Origin: a bacterium
GTDB lineage: Bacteria; Actinomycetota; Acidimicrobiia; Acidimicrobiales; Ilumatobacteraceae
Direction of reading: 5' to 3'
Assembly (NCBI GenBank): GCA_029978815.1
Contig: JAPOIQ010000021.1
Span: forward strand, 1 to 10,074
Length of the DNA stretch: 10,074 bases
The position numbers and the translations under genes are program-made. Below, piece after piece: positions 1-7,315 of this stretch (positions within the stretch are counted from its first letter, which is position 1; each line of letters starts with the position of its first letter). The notes under the pieces were generated by a model. That model made no database searches and was not told the origin of the DNA. It was given only the letters and a program-made list of their open reading frames with translations.

Positions 1-621
1 CGAGTACCAACTACTCGATGCGGCGCCTTCAACCACCGCCTGCCGTTGCGCCTCCCACGCCAATCTCGCAACCTGAGATACTTCTGCCGAGATGTCTGAA
101 TCTGCAGGCGCACTTAATGCGATGGCCCCACCAACCCACCTGAAGACTTGCAGCACATCCGAGCCAGTCGGTTCATCCTCAAGGTCTACTGGGGCCGACT
201 CCACAGGATTCGAAGGTTCAGAATCCAAATCCTCACCCCGGTCATTCGATGGTTCATTCGCGGAAACCTCGACCCCATCAGCCGCCGCAACCCCGTCACC
301 CTCTGTCGATGGTTCCTCCAACAGGAGTAAGTGAAGTCCTAGGGGAATGATCTCACCTTGAGGCGCAACACCCAGATACTCACTCGCACCCGTCGGGCTC
401 TCCGCCATTTGCTCAGGTTCGACGTACACGTTAAGTAACTCATCATCCTCAACCGAAGAGCCCAGCGTCATCAACGATTGTTGAGACGCTCCAGCAGTTG
501 TCGTTCCATGCGGTATTGGCCAGAGACCGATTAACGCGATCGCTCCGAACGCGAGAGAAATCGGCACCGACCACTGTCGTGTACCGCCAACAAATGCGAC
601 CTCTTCGTGCTGCTCTGGCAC
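1..621 (-). CDS. Unrecognised membrane-anchored or secreted protein, C-terminus beyond window
   Basis: I do not recognise this protein. The minus-strand frame stays open from a stop at 721-723 to the left edge, so only the N-terminal ~207 residues are here. From the chosen GTG the chain begins with ~15 polar residues containing an Arg, then a hydrophobic stretch (PISLAFGAIALIGLWPIP) that would be a signal anchor or signal peptide. A long region rich in Glu, Asp, Ser and Pro follows (about residues 70-150) and looks like a disordered extracytoplasmic linker. After it a more ordered part begins (VLQVFRWVGGAIAL and onward). The start is ambiguous. GTG at 621 has TACTCT exactly at -12 to -7, a leaderless signature. 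GTG at 642 is in frame and has GAGG five bases upstream. The gene is divergent from the MazG-like gene. No conserved catalytic motif is visible, and the function is unknown. Confidence 0.6.
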   Translation of the reverse strand, partial: MPEQHEEVAFVGGTRQWSVPISLAFGAIALIGLWPIPHGTTTAGASQQSLMTLGSSVEDDELLNVYVEPEQMAESPTGASEYLGVAPQGEIIPLGLHLLLLEEPSTEGDGVAAADGVEVSANEPSNDRGEDLDSEPSNPVESAPVDLEDEPTGSDVLQVFRWVGGAIALSAPADSDISAEVSQVARLAWEAQRQAVVEGAASSSWYS

Positions 622-627
622 AGATGC

Positions 628-633
628 AGAGTA
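628..633 (-). promoter_or_regulatory. Candidate -10 box (TACTCT) for the leftmost minus-strand gene
   Basis: Read on the minus strand, TACTCT lies at -12 to -7 relative to the GTG at 621. This is the TANNNT spacing typical of leaderless actinobacterial transcripts. No convincing -35 box is seen. If translation begins at GTG 642 instead, the match is fortuitous. Confidence 0.35.
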
Positions 634-683
634 CGAAAACACGATCGCCTCGTGCCGTCGAATTTTGTACTGGATGTTCGCAC

Positions 684-689
684 TACGGT
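684..689 (+). promoter_or_regulatory. Candidate -10 box (TACGGT) for the MazG-like gene
   Basis: TACGGT is at -12 to -7 relative to the GTG at 696, which would place the transcript start on the start codon. No Shine-Dalgarno is present before this GTG, which fits a leaderless mRNA. No clear -35 box is seen. Confidence 0.4.
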
Positions 690-695
690 CATGGT

Positions 696-974
696 GTGAA
701 TCTCCGCGAACTCCAAGACGTTATTGATGCAACTTACGGTGAGCGCGATCGCGATAGAGGTGTTGCACCGACGGTTGCCTGGTTATGCGAAGAACTCGGC
801 GAACTCGCTCAAGCAGTTCGCAAAGGAACACCAGCTCAAGTCGAGCATGAGTTCAGCGATGTCCTCGCTTGGATCGCAACATTGGCCAACCAGGTTGGCG
901 TCGACCTCACAGAAGTCGTCGATCGCTATCGAGACGGTTGTCCGAAATGTTCAGCACTACCGTGCGCATGCTGA
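696..974 (+). CDS. MazG-like nucleotide pyrophosphohydrolase with Cys-rich tail
   Basis: This 92-residue all-alpha protein belongs to the MazG/dUTPase-like NTP pyrophosphohydrolase superfamily, which hydrolyses nucleoside triphosphates to monophosphate plus pyrophosphate. The metal-binding signature is complete: E33-x2-E36, then 15 residues, then E52-x2-D55 (EELGEL ... EFSDVLAW). The C-terminus CPKCSALPCAC (C82, C85, C90, C92) could bind zinc. Single MazG domains of about 90-110 residues are normal for house-cleaning pyrophosphatases, but the substrate cannot be read from the sequence. The open frame extends upstream to 498, but that part overlaps the divergent gene, has no family similarity I recognise and no ribosome site. 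I therefore start at GTG 696, just before the conserved NLRELQ. It converges with asd, with ten bases between the stops. Confidence 0.82.
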   Translation: MNLRELQDVIDATYGERDRDRGVAPTVAWLCEELGELAQAVRKGTPAQVEHEFSDVLAWIATLANQVGVDLTEVVDRYRDGCPKCSALPCAC

Positions 975-984
975 ACCTCGGTCC

Positions 985-2031
<1,047 letters not shown>

Positions 2032-2053
2032 GAGCCGTCGCTCAATGCAGCGT

Positions 2054-2896
2054 TTAAGAAACTGTGGCAGTGATCCACCAATGGTTCTGATTGATTCCGT
2101 CGAAACGACCACGTCGAAATGCGCCCGGCAAATCATCAACTGGTCCACCTGACCAAATCGTCACACCATCAACCGAACCGCCCAGGGTCGCTAACACCTG
2201 ACTCGGAGAAATCCTGCTCACCTGCCACGCCAAACGGGCAATTGAACGGCGTTGGCTCAACCACTCACCGACGCGGGGAATACGAAACACATTTCGCACC
2301 ACAATCCCAAGTGGCAGTAGCAACGGATCAAGGCGCGACGGGCCACGGAAGTTGAGGGCGATGCGACCGCCAGATCGTGTAACCCGAACCGCTTCGCGCG
2401 CCAAATTGAGCGCATCACCATGCGCGCAGTGCTGCAATGTGAGGTAACTGAATGCGAAGTCAACGCAATCGTCACCGAGAGCAAGCGAGCGGCCATCAGC
2501 AACCTCAAGCGTGCGCAAGTGGTCTGCGCGCCCGAACCGAGAAACGGTCTCATGGCAGCGCTCTAAAAATCCGATATCAAGGTCTGCCGCGATCACATCG
2601 TTGAACTCTCGTGTGAAGGCCGCTGTCATGCGGCCGATACCAGACCCAATTTCAATCATCGTTTGCTGATGATTCTCTGGGTTACGAAGTCCGAAGGCCT
2701 CTAGATATGCCGGAACCTCTTCGTCGCCAGTAGCAACAAAATCTGCAAGCGTGAGATGGTCACCGGTGGCATTGTTGAACACCCACCCTGTTTCTCGGAC
2801 AACTTCATCAGCGCTCATATGACGGTCAGAGACTCGACCGGCAACTTTCCATGCAATGAGTTGAGAACGTGGACGCATCAGGAATGATTCTCGCAC
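2054..2896 (-). CDS. Class I SAM-dependent methyltransferase, substrate unknown
   Basis: This is a cytoplasmic methyltransferase of the Rossmann-like class I fold (Methyltransf_11 type). Numbering from the chosen GTG: motif I is IEIGSGIGR (81-89), the acidic residue after strand 2 is in AADLD (~105), an ADGRSLAL segment follows (~133-140), and the motif IV region is CVDFAFSYLTLQH (~144-156), then REAVRVTRSGGRIALNF. The C-terminal ~100 residues, ending NQNHWWITATVS, show no family I know. The start is uncertain. GTG 2896 has GGTGA seven bases upstream, ATG 2878 is next, and a TTG at 2980 would overlap lysC by 53 bases and is least likely. The gene lies between lysC and asd, with 31 bases to lysC and 49 to asd. 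That suggests co-transcription, but no methylation step of the aspartate pathway needs it. The substrate cannot be assigned. Confidence 0.85.
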   Translation of the reverse strand: MRESFLMRPRSQLIAWKVAGRVSDRHMSADEVVRETGWVFNNATGDHLTLADFVATGDEEVPAYLEAFGLRNPENHQQTMIEIGSGIGRMTAAFTREFNDVIAADLDIGFLERCHETVSRFGRADHLRTLEVADGRSLALGDDCVDFAFSYLTLQHCAHGDALNLAREAVRVTRSGGRIALNFRGPSRLDPLLLPLGIVVRNVFRIPRVGEWLSQRRSIARLAWQVSRISPSQVLATLGGSVDGVTIWSGGPVDDLPGAFRRGRFDGINQNHWWITATVS

Positions 2897-2927
2897 ATCA
2901 GTGTCACCGGTGCCGGTGAACTCACCG

Positions 2928-3440
2928 TCACTTTCGTTCAGGTAATGGAGCCGAATACGACTCGCCGGAATCCAACCCAAACTCTGTGTGCAGACTGCGA
3001 GCTGCGGTCTCTAAATCGCTCGCGTTGATGACAACTGAAATGCGGATTGTCGATGTTGAAATCATTTGGATGTTGACATTTGCTTCGGCCAAACACCGGA
3101 ACATGCGGGCCGCAATACCGGGGGAAGTTTTCATGCCTGCCCCAACGAGCGACACCTTCGCAATTTCGCCGTCGCGAGTTACTCCAGCTGCCGACATTTC
3201 GGCTGCGACTCTCGACACGATCTCTTCAGCAACTTTGAGATCGGCCGACGGAACGGTGAACGAGATATCCGTCGTGCCCTCGGTTGAAGTGTTCTGAACG
3301 ATCATGTCAACGTTGACATTCGCATCGGCGAGCGGTTCGAACAACGTTGCCGAAATACCCGGCCGATCAGGCACACCGAGGACAGTGAGTTTCGCCTCAC
3401 TCGCATCGGTGACAACACCAGAAATAATTGGATCTTCCAT
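2928..3440 (-). CDS. Aspartate kinase beta subunit from internal in-frame start
   Basis: Met247 of LysC is an ATG (3438-3440) preceded by GAGGAG at 3447-3452 with six bases between, a far better ribosome site than the one before the full-length gene. Translation from here would give 170 residues holding only the two ACT domains. Corynebacterium glutamicum LysC and Bacillus aspartokinase II are known to make just such a beta subunit of similar length from a nested start, forming alpha2-beta2 enzymes. The local sequence ([13 protein letters not shown], then [14 protein letters not shown]) aligns with the C. glutamicum beta start from memory. The start signals are seen directly; use of the start is inferred. 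Confidence 0.75.
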   Translation of the reverse strand: MEDPIISGVVTDASEAKLTVLGVPDRPGISATLFEPLADANVNVDMIVQNTSTEGTTDISFTVPSADLKVAEEIVSRVAAEMSAAGVTRDGEIAKVSLVGAGMKTSPGIAARMFRCLAEANVNIQMISTSTIRISVVINASDLETAARSLHTEFGLDSGESYSAPLPERK

Positions 3441-4178
3441 TGAAGGCTCCTCAGAGGTCACCCACGTACCGTGCTCCCAAGTGAAACTTGACCGTACGTG
3501 AAGAGGGACATTGTGGTTTCGAGCGAATTCGACCGAGCGCAATGCGAGAACTTTCGAACCCGCACCCGCCATTTCGAGCATCTCATCAAAGTTGATGCGC
3601 GAGAGTTTGTGCGCCTGGGGGACAATCCGAGGGTCTGCTGAAAAGACTCCTGTCACATCGGTGTAAATCTCGCACGCGTCAGCATCAAGTGCCGCGGCCA
3701 AGGCAACCGCTGTGGTGTCGGATCCGCCTCGGCCAAGTGTTGTGATCTCCCGGTCGGTTGAAACTCCTTGAAAACCGGCGACGACACAAACATGTCCTTC
3801 ACCCAATGCTTCTCGGAGACGGTCACCCTTGACCTCAAGTATTTTTGCTTTGCCGTGAGCGGTATCTGTGATGATGCCGACCTGGCTTCCGGTGAAGCTC
3901 ATCGCATCAATTCCGCGTTCAGCAAGAGCCATGCAGAGCAACGACATAGACACACGCTCACCTGTTGTCAGCAGCATGTCCATCTCTCGACCGGGATGAA
4001 CAGTTGACACATCATTCGCAAGCTTCAACAGGTTGTCAGTTGACTTTCCCATTGCCGACACCACCACAACAACATCTGCGCCGTGCTGTCGGGTGTACGC
4101 GACATGGTCCGCTACCGCCCGCATGCGGTCTGGATCAGCAACAGATGTGCCGCCGTACTTTTGGACGATGAGTGTCAC
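2928..4178 (-). CDS. lysC: Aspartate kinase, alpha subunit
   Basis: This enzyme phosphorylates L-aspartate with ATP, the committed first step to lysine, threonine, methionine and diaminopimelate. At 416 residues it matches actinobacterial LysC (about 421). The kinase domain contains KYGGTSV (7-13), VSAMGKSTD (40-48), TTGERVS (71-77), [11 protein letters not shown] (147-157) and [13 protein letters not shown] (172-184). Two ACT domains at about 265-330 and 345-405 form the allosteric site ([10 protein letters not shown] ... TTDISFTV and [13 protein letters not shown] ... [10 protein letters not shown]). Feedback control by lysine plus threonine is expected from the family. The GTG start at 4178 has only a weak GGA upstream. 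TAGGCT at 4188-4193 would give a near-leaderless mRNA. The gene follows the heme mono-oxygenase gene by 21 bases on the same strand and is in line with the methyltransferase and asd. The second half also carries an internal beta-subunit start. Confidence 0.97.
   Translation of the reverse strand: MTLIVQKYGGTSVADPDRMRAVADHVAYTRQHGADVVVVVSAMGKSTDNLLKLANDVSTVHPGREMDMLLTTGERVSMSLLCMALAERGIDAMSFTGSQVGIITDTAHGKAKILEVKGDRLREALGEGHVCVVAGFQGVSTDREITTLGRGGSDTTAVALAAALDADACEIYTDVTGVFSADPRIVPQAHKLSRINFDEMLEMAGAGSKVLALRSVEFARNHNVPLHVRSSFTWEHGTWVTSEEPSMEDPIISGVVTDASEAKLTVLGVPDRPGISATLFEPLADANVNVDMIVQNTSTEGTTDISFTVPSADLKVAEEIVSRVAAEMSAAGVTRDGEIAKVSLVGAGMKTSPGIAARMFRCLAEANVNIQMISTSTIRISVVINASDLETAARSLHTEFGLDSGESYSAPLPERK
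3447..3452 (-). promoter_or_regulatory. Internal Shine-Dalgarno GAGGAG for LysC beta
   Basis: On the minus strand GAGGAG ends six bases before the in-frame ATG at 3440, inside the codons for Glu-Glu-Pro-Ser-Met. This decides the internal start. Confidence 0.7.
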
Positions 4179-4187
4179 AAGTCCAAG

Positions 4188-4193
4188 AGCCTA
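4188..4193 (-). promoter_or_regulatory. Possible -10 box (TAGGCT) for lysC
   Basis: TAGGCT on the minus strand lies nine bases before the lysC GTG. A start seven bases after it would give a three-base leader. It sits in the 21-base gap after the upstream gene. Support is weak. Confidence 0.25.
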
Positions 4194-4199
4194 CGGGCG

Positions 4200-4544
4200 T
4201 CAGGAACGGTCAGCGACCGTCATCGAAACAACGTCAAATTCGAGAAGTGATGCGCCGGTCGCAACTGGGTGCTGAGGTTTTGCCTCACCTGAACCTCCAT
4301 CTGAATGGGTGTCGCGGTGCTGATGGGCAAATGCTTGGCCACTTCGCCAAGCCTGAAATGCGTCTTCGCTCTCCCAGCGCGTCACGACGAAATAGCGATC
4401 TTCTCCCGAGGTCGGCCTGAGCAACATGAACTCCTCAAACCCGGGCTGATCATCAACCATGCCGGCTCGGGCCGCAAACCGTGCTTCGAGTTCCGGTCCG
4501 GCGCCTTCAGGCACCTCAATTGCATTGATTTTTACGACTGACAT
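4200..4544 (-). CDS. mhuD: MhuD-like heme-degrading mono-oxygenase (IsdG/ABM family)
   Basis: This small ferredoxin-like alpha+beta barrel protein (114 residues) probably opens heme to release iron. It is very close to Mycobacterium tuberculosis MhuD (Rv3592) as I remember it. Shared blocks include VVKINAIEVPEGAGPELE, LLRPTSGE-RYFVVT-WES, AFQAW and PVATGASLLEF. The catalytic-pocket residues N7 and W66 are in place. The heme-ligand region differs: MhuD His75 falls on Gln75 here in an ungapped alignment, with His74 and His76 on either side. The loop that follows is about 11 residues longer and rich in His, Gly and Asp. No IdeR-type palindrome or Shine-Dalgarno is evident upstream. It is divergent from the molybdenum hydroxylase across 80 bases and runs into lysC, which is an unexpected neighbour. 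Confidence 0.85.
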   Translation of the reverse strand: MSVVKINAIEVPEGAGPELEARFAARAGMVDDQPGFEEFMLLRPTSGEDRYFVVTRWESEDAFQAWRSGQAFAHQHRDTHSDGGSGEAKPQHPVATGASLLEFDVVSMTVADRS

Positions 4545-4612
4545 AAAAGAATCGTCGCGCAGTTGGGCGCAGTTGACGTGGTCTTGCTTCTGAGCAGGCG
4601 TTTAACAAACAG

Positions 4613-4618
4613 TAAAGT
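4613..4618 (+). promoter_or_regulatory. Candidate -10 box (TAAAGT) for the molybdenum hydroxylase gene
   Basis: TAAAGT lies exactly at -12 to -7 before the ATG at 4625, the leaderless layout. The ATG has no usable Shine-Dalgarno. No good -35 box is seen. The 80-base divergent gap also must hold the promoter of the heme mono-oxygenase gene, for which I find no clear -10. Confidence 0.45.
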
Positions 4619-4624
4619 TGTGGA

Positions 4625-7207
4625 ATGCCCGGAGAAACTCGATTCTCGGTGAACGGTTCACCGGTGGTGATCACCGCGGAGCATCCTCATCTTCTTTCCG
4701 CGCTTCGAGACGAACTCAACATCACTTCTCCAAAGGACGGATGCTCCCCTTCAGGGCAGTGTGGGTGTTGCACCGTTCTTATCGACGGTCGAGCGATCGT
4801 CGCATGCCAGCAATCGGTTGAATCCTGTCGCGACCGTGAAATCACCACTCTCGAGGGACTACCTGAATCAGAACGCCAACAATTTGCAGATGCTTTTGCA
4901 GCATGCGGCGGGTTGCAATGCGGTTTCTGTATTCCCGGCATCGTCATGCGCGCGCATCATCAAATTGCAAAAAAGGGTGCCGGCCTCACCCGAGAATCGA
5001 TGGCACCGCATCTCGGTGCACATCTCTGTCGATGCACCGGCTACGTCAAAATCCTTGATGCAATCGAAGCGGTTGCCCACAACACAGCGGTCGAACCACC
5101 GAAGGTTCTCGGCGGAGTCGGTGCGCGTGGAATGAAATACGAGGCCCAACCGCTCACCCTCGGTGATCGCGACTACATCGATGACATCCGAATTCCTGGG
5201 ATGCTTCACGCAGCACTTCATCTCACCGATCACACCCGAGCGACGATCAACGGCATCAACACTGCGCACGCCGCATCGTCACCTGGTGTGATCTCGGTAC
5301 TGACCGCCGCTGATATTCCCGGCGAATTGAGGTCAGGCCTTATTCATAAAGACTGGCCGTTGATGATTCCTATCGGAGGAATGACCTCTTACGGTGGCGA
5401 CGTTCTTGCCATCGTCGTTGCTGAAACCCGTGAGCAAGCTCGGGCAGCGGCAGAACTCGTCGAGGTCGATTACAACGTCCATCCGCCCGTGGTCGACCCG
5501 ATTGCCGCGCTTCAGCCCGACTCTCCGATCGCGGTGTGGGGAACTGACTCCAATGTGTTGTCGGTTAGCGCATACGAGCGCAATGAGGGGCTCTCCATCG
5601 AAGATGCTCTTGCTGCGAGTGCTCATGTGGTGTCAGAAACGTTTACGACTCAGCGCATTGAGCACGCGTTCCTTGAGCCCGAGTCAACTCTCGCAGTCCC
5701 GTCAGGTGACGGCGAACAGCAAAGGTTGCATGTGTACTCAGGCGGGCAAGGTGTGTGGGACGACCGAAACGACATCGCAGCAATCCTTGATATCGAGAAG
5801 GAGCGTGTCACAGTCGAACTCGTTTCGAATGGTGGCGCATTTGGTGGCAAGGAAGACATGAGTAATCAGGGCCATGCGGCCCTCGCTGCGTGGTTGCTGA
5901 AACAGCCAGTGAAATGCACGTTGAGCCGTGTCGAAAGTTTCCGAATGCATGCAAAGCGGCATCCGATCACACTCGAGGTAAAAGCCGGTTGCGATGCCGA
6001 CGGAGTGTTGACCGGCCTGCACGTTCGAGCAATCGGTGATTCAGGTGCGTACGCAAGTGTCGGCATGAAAGTGCTTGAACGAGCCGCTGGCCATGTCGCG
6101 GGCCCGTACCGCTGGCAATCACTCGATATTGAGGCGATCGCTGTGCGCACGAATAATCCCGTGTGCGGAGCATTCCGAGGATTCGGTGCGAACCAGGCAC
6201 AATTTGCGACCGAGGGTGTGATCGACCGTCTTGCAGAACTCGCCGGCATCGACCGATGGGAATTTCGGAGCAAGAACGTCATCTTGCCGGGTGACGTCTG
6301 GGGCCCAGGACAGATCATGGACGAAGGTGCCAGGGGAGCCCGAGAGTGTCTCGATGTGATCAAGCCTGACTATGACAACGCACGTGCCTCCGGCCGCGCC
6401 GTCGGCCTTGCAATCGGCATGAAGAATTCCGGGCTCGGGAACGGGTTCCGGGAAGTCTGTGGGGCAGTCGTCAGATTCCGCAGTGATGGCCGTATCGAAG
6501 TTCGCCACGGCTGGACAGAAATGGGCCAAGGAGTCCATACGGTTGCGCTGCAGGTCGCTGCCCAAGAGCTCAAGGTTGATGCTGAGCGAATTGATGTCAT
6601 TGTCGATACGACCCGTGAGCTCGGCTTTGGACAAACAACGGGGAGTCGCGGCACGCTAATGACCGCCGGATCAGTCGCAGCAGCTTGTGCAACTGCGCTG
6701 GCTGCCAACTGTGAAGTCGATGTCGACCATCACGGGGAGTACGTCGTCGACTGGACGCACCACCTCGGCGATCCGGAGCATCCAAACCCAACGATCCACT
6801 CCTGCTTTTCCTACGCAGCACAACTTGTTGAGATCGATCCTGAGTCGGGCGTCATTGATCGTGTTCTTGCTGTGCACGACGTGGGCAAGGCAGTAAACCC
6901 GACCCTCGTAGAGGGTCAGATCCAAGGTTCAGTTCATATGGGGCTGGGTTACGCCATGAGCGAAGAGTTCCCAAGTGATGAGCATGGAATGCCGACCGCG
7001 ACAACCCTTCGGCAACTCGGTATTCCACGAGCGAAAGACATCCCAACGATCGATGTCAAAGTGGTCGAAGTTCCCCAACCGCGCTCTCCATATGGCATCA
7101 AAGGCGTCGGTGAAATTGGTCTCGTTCCGACGGCTCCAGCAATTGCTGGGGCACTGTATGACTTTGATGGCGAACGACGCCGTACACTGCCCATGCGCCG
7201 CCAGTGA
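4625..7207 (+). CDS. Fused [2Fe-2S]/molybdopterin hydroxylase of the xanthine dehydrogenase family
   Basis: This 860-residue cytoplasmic enzyme would hydroxylate a purine, N-heterocycle or aldehyde using water at a molybdenum centre. Order: plant-type [2Fe-2S] domain (~1-85, Cys 40/46/49/61); helical [2Fe-2S] domain (~86-155, C99-x2-C102 and C135-x-C137, with C94 nearby); hammerhead domain (~182-300); then two molybdopterin-binding domains (~330-840). Cofactor motifs are GGAFGGKE (403-410), CGAFRGFGANQ (514-524), TEMGQGVHT (631-639) and TTGSRGT. The base Glu is E830 in KGVGEIG. R518 matches the Arg that xanthine dehydrogenases use near the purine, hinting at such a substrate. The layout resembles Desulfovibrio aldehyde oxidoreductase and the selenium-dependent xanthine dehydrogenase group. 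There is no FAD domain, no FAD-subunit gene and no XdhC maturation gene nearby, so the electron acceptor is unknown. The ATG has a leaderless-type -10 box. Confidence 0.9.
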   Translation: MPGETRFSVNGSPVVITAEHPHLLSALRDELNITSPKDGCSPSGQCGCCTVLIDGRAIVACQQSVESCRDREITTLEGLPESERQQFADAFAACGGLQCGFCIPGIVMRAHHQIAKKGAGLTRESMAPHLGAHLCRCTGYVKILDAIEAVAHNTAVEPPKVLGGVGARGMKYEAQPLTLGDRDYIDDIRIPGMLHAALHLTDHTRATINGINTAHAASSPGVISVLTAADIPGELRSGLIHKDWPLMIPIGGMTSYGGDVLAIVVAETREQARAAAELVEVDYNVHPPVVDPIAALQPDSPIAVWGTDSNVLSVSAYERNEGLSIEDALAASAHVVSETFTTQRIEHAFLEPESTLAVPSGDGEQQRLHVYSGGQGVWDDRNDIAAILDIEKERVTVELVSNGGAFGGKEDMSNQGHAALAAWLLKQPVKCTLSRVESFRMHAKRHPITLEVKAGCDADGVLTGLHVRAIGDSGAYASVGMKVLERAAGHVAGPYRWQSLDIEAIAVRTNNPVCGAFRGFGANQAQFATEGVIDRLAELAGIDRWEFRSKNVILPGDVWGPGQIMDEGARGARECLDVIKPDYDNARASGRAVGLAIGMKNSGLGNGFREVCGAVVRFRSDGRIEVRHGWTEMGQGVHTVALQVAAQELKVDAERIDVIVDTTRELGFGQTTGSRGTLMTAGSVAAACATALAANCEVDVDHHGEYVVDWTHHLGDPEHPNPTIHSCFSYAAQLVEIDPESGVIDRVLAVHDVGKAVNPTLVEGQIQGSVHMGLGYAMSEEFPSDEHGMPTATTLRQLGIPRAKDIPTIDVKVVEVPQPRSPYGIKGVGEIGLVPTAPAIAGALYDFDGERRRTLPMRRQ

Positions 7208-7217
7208 CGTCGGCGTA

Positions 7218-7256
7218 GTTCACACTCCGTTAACAATTGAGATACGGGCGAGAAAT
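7218..7256 (+). promoter_or_regulatory. Candidate GlnR-type binding array upstream of GSII
   Basis: Four five-base half-sites are spaced by exactly six bases: TTCAC (7219), TTAAC (7230), GATAC (7241) and GAAAT (7252). Equivalently, AC occurs at 7222, 7233 and 7244 with AT at 7255, matching AC-n9-AC. The GlnR consensus known in Streptomyces and Mycobacterium is GTnAC-n6-GAAAC repeated. The fit is partial base by base but exact in spacing. It sits 60-97 bases before the glutamine synthetase start, a sensible activator position. Confidence 0.45.
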
Positions 7257-7303
7257 CGCGTGCTGGCACAGTGTGTCTACCCCTACAACATGCACTAATC
7301 GCC

Positions 7304-7310
7304 GAAAGGA
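7304..7310 (+). promoter_or_regulatory. Shine-Dalgarno GAAAGGA setting the GSII start
   Basis: GAAAGGA ends five bases before the GTG at 7316, which begins MAYQAEYIWIDG. The frame is open further upstream to an ATG/TTG-type start near 7271, but that extension has no ribosome site and is not conserved in type II glutamine synthetases. Confidence 0.8.
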
Positions 7311-7315
7311 ATCCC

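Noticed and set aside
92..334. Plus-strand open frame rich in Ser and Pro
   Set aside because: It is the antisense of the acidic linker of the minus-strand gene, has no start signal and no known similarity.
498..695. N-terminal extension of the MazG-like frame
   Set aside because: It overlaps the divergent gene, lacks a ribosome site, and the MazG fold begins at GTG 696.
2897..2980. Longer methyltransferase start at TTG 2980
   Set aside because: It would overlap lysC by 53 bases, with a poor start codon and no ribosome site; GTG 2896 has GGTGA at good spacing.
2928..4178. Lysine riboswitch before lysC
   Set aside because: Only 21 bases separate lysC from the upstream gene, far too short for one.
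4561..4624. TTGACG and TTTAAC as a classical -35/-10 pair for the molybdenum hydroxylase
   Set aside because: The spacer is 22 bases, too long; TAAAGT at the leaderless position is the better -10.
5866..6363. Minus-strand open frame of 165 codons inside the molybdenum hydroxylase gene
   Set aside because: It is a shadow of a strongly supported coding frame; its translation shows no family features.
7264..7278. TGGCAC resembling a sigma-54 -24 element upstream of GSII
   Set aside because: No matching TTGC at -12 spacing, and actinobacteria generally lack sigma-54.
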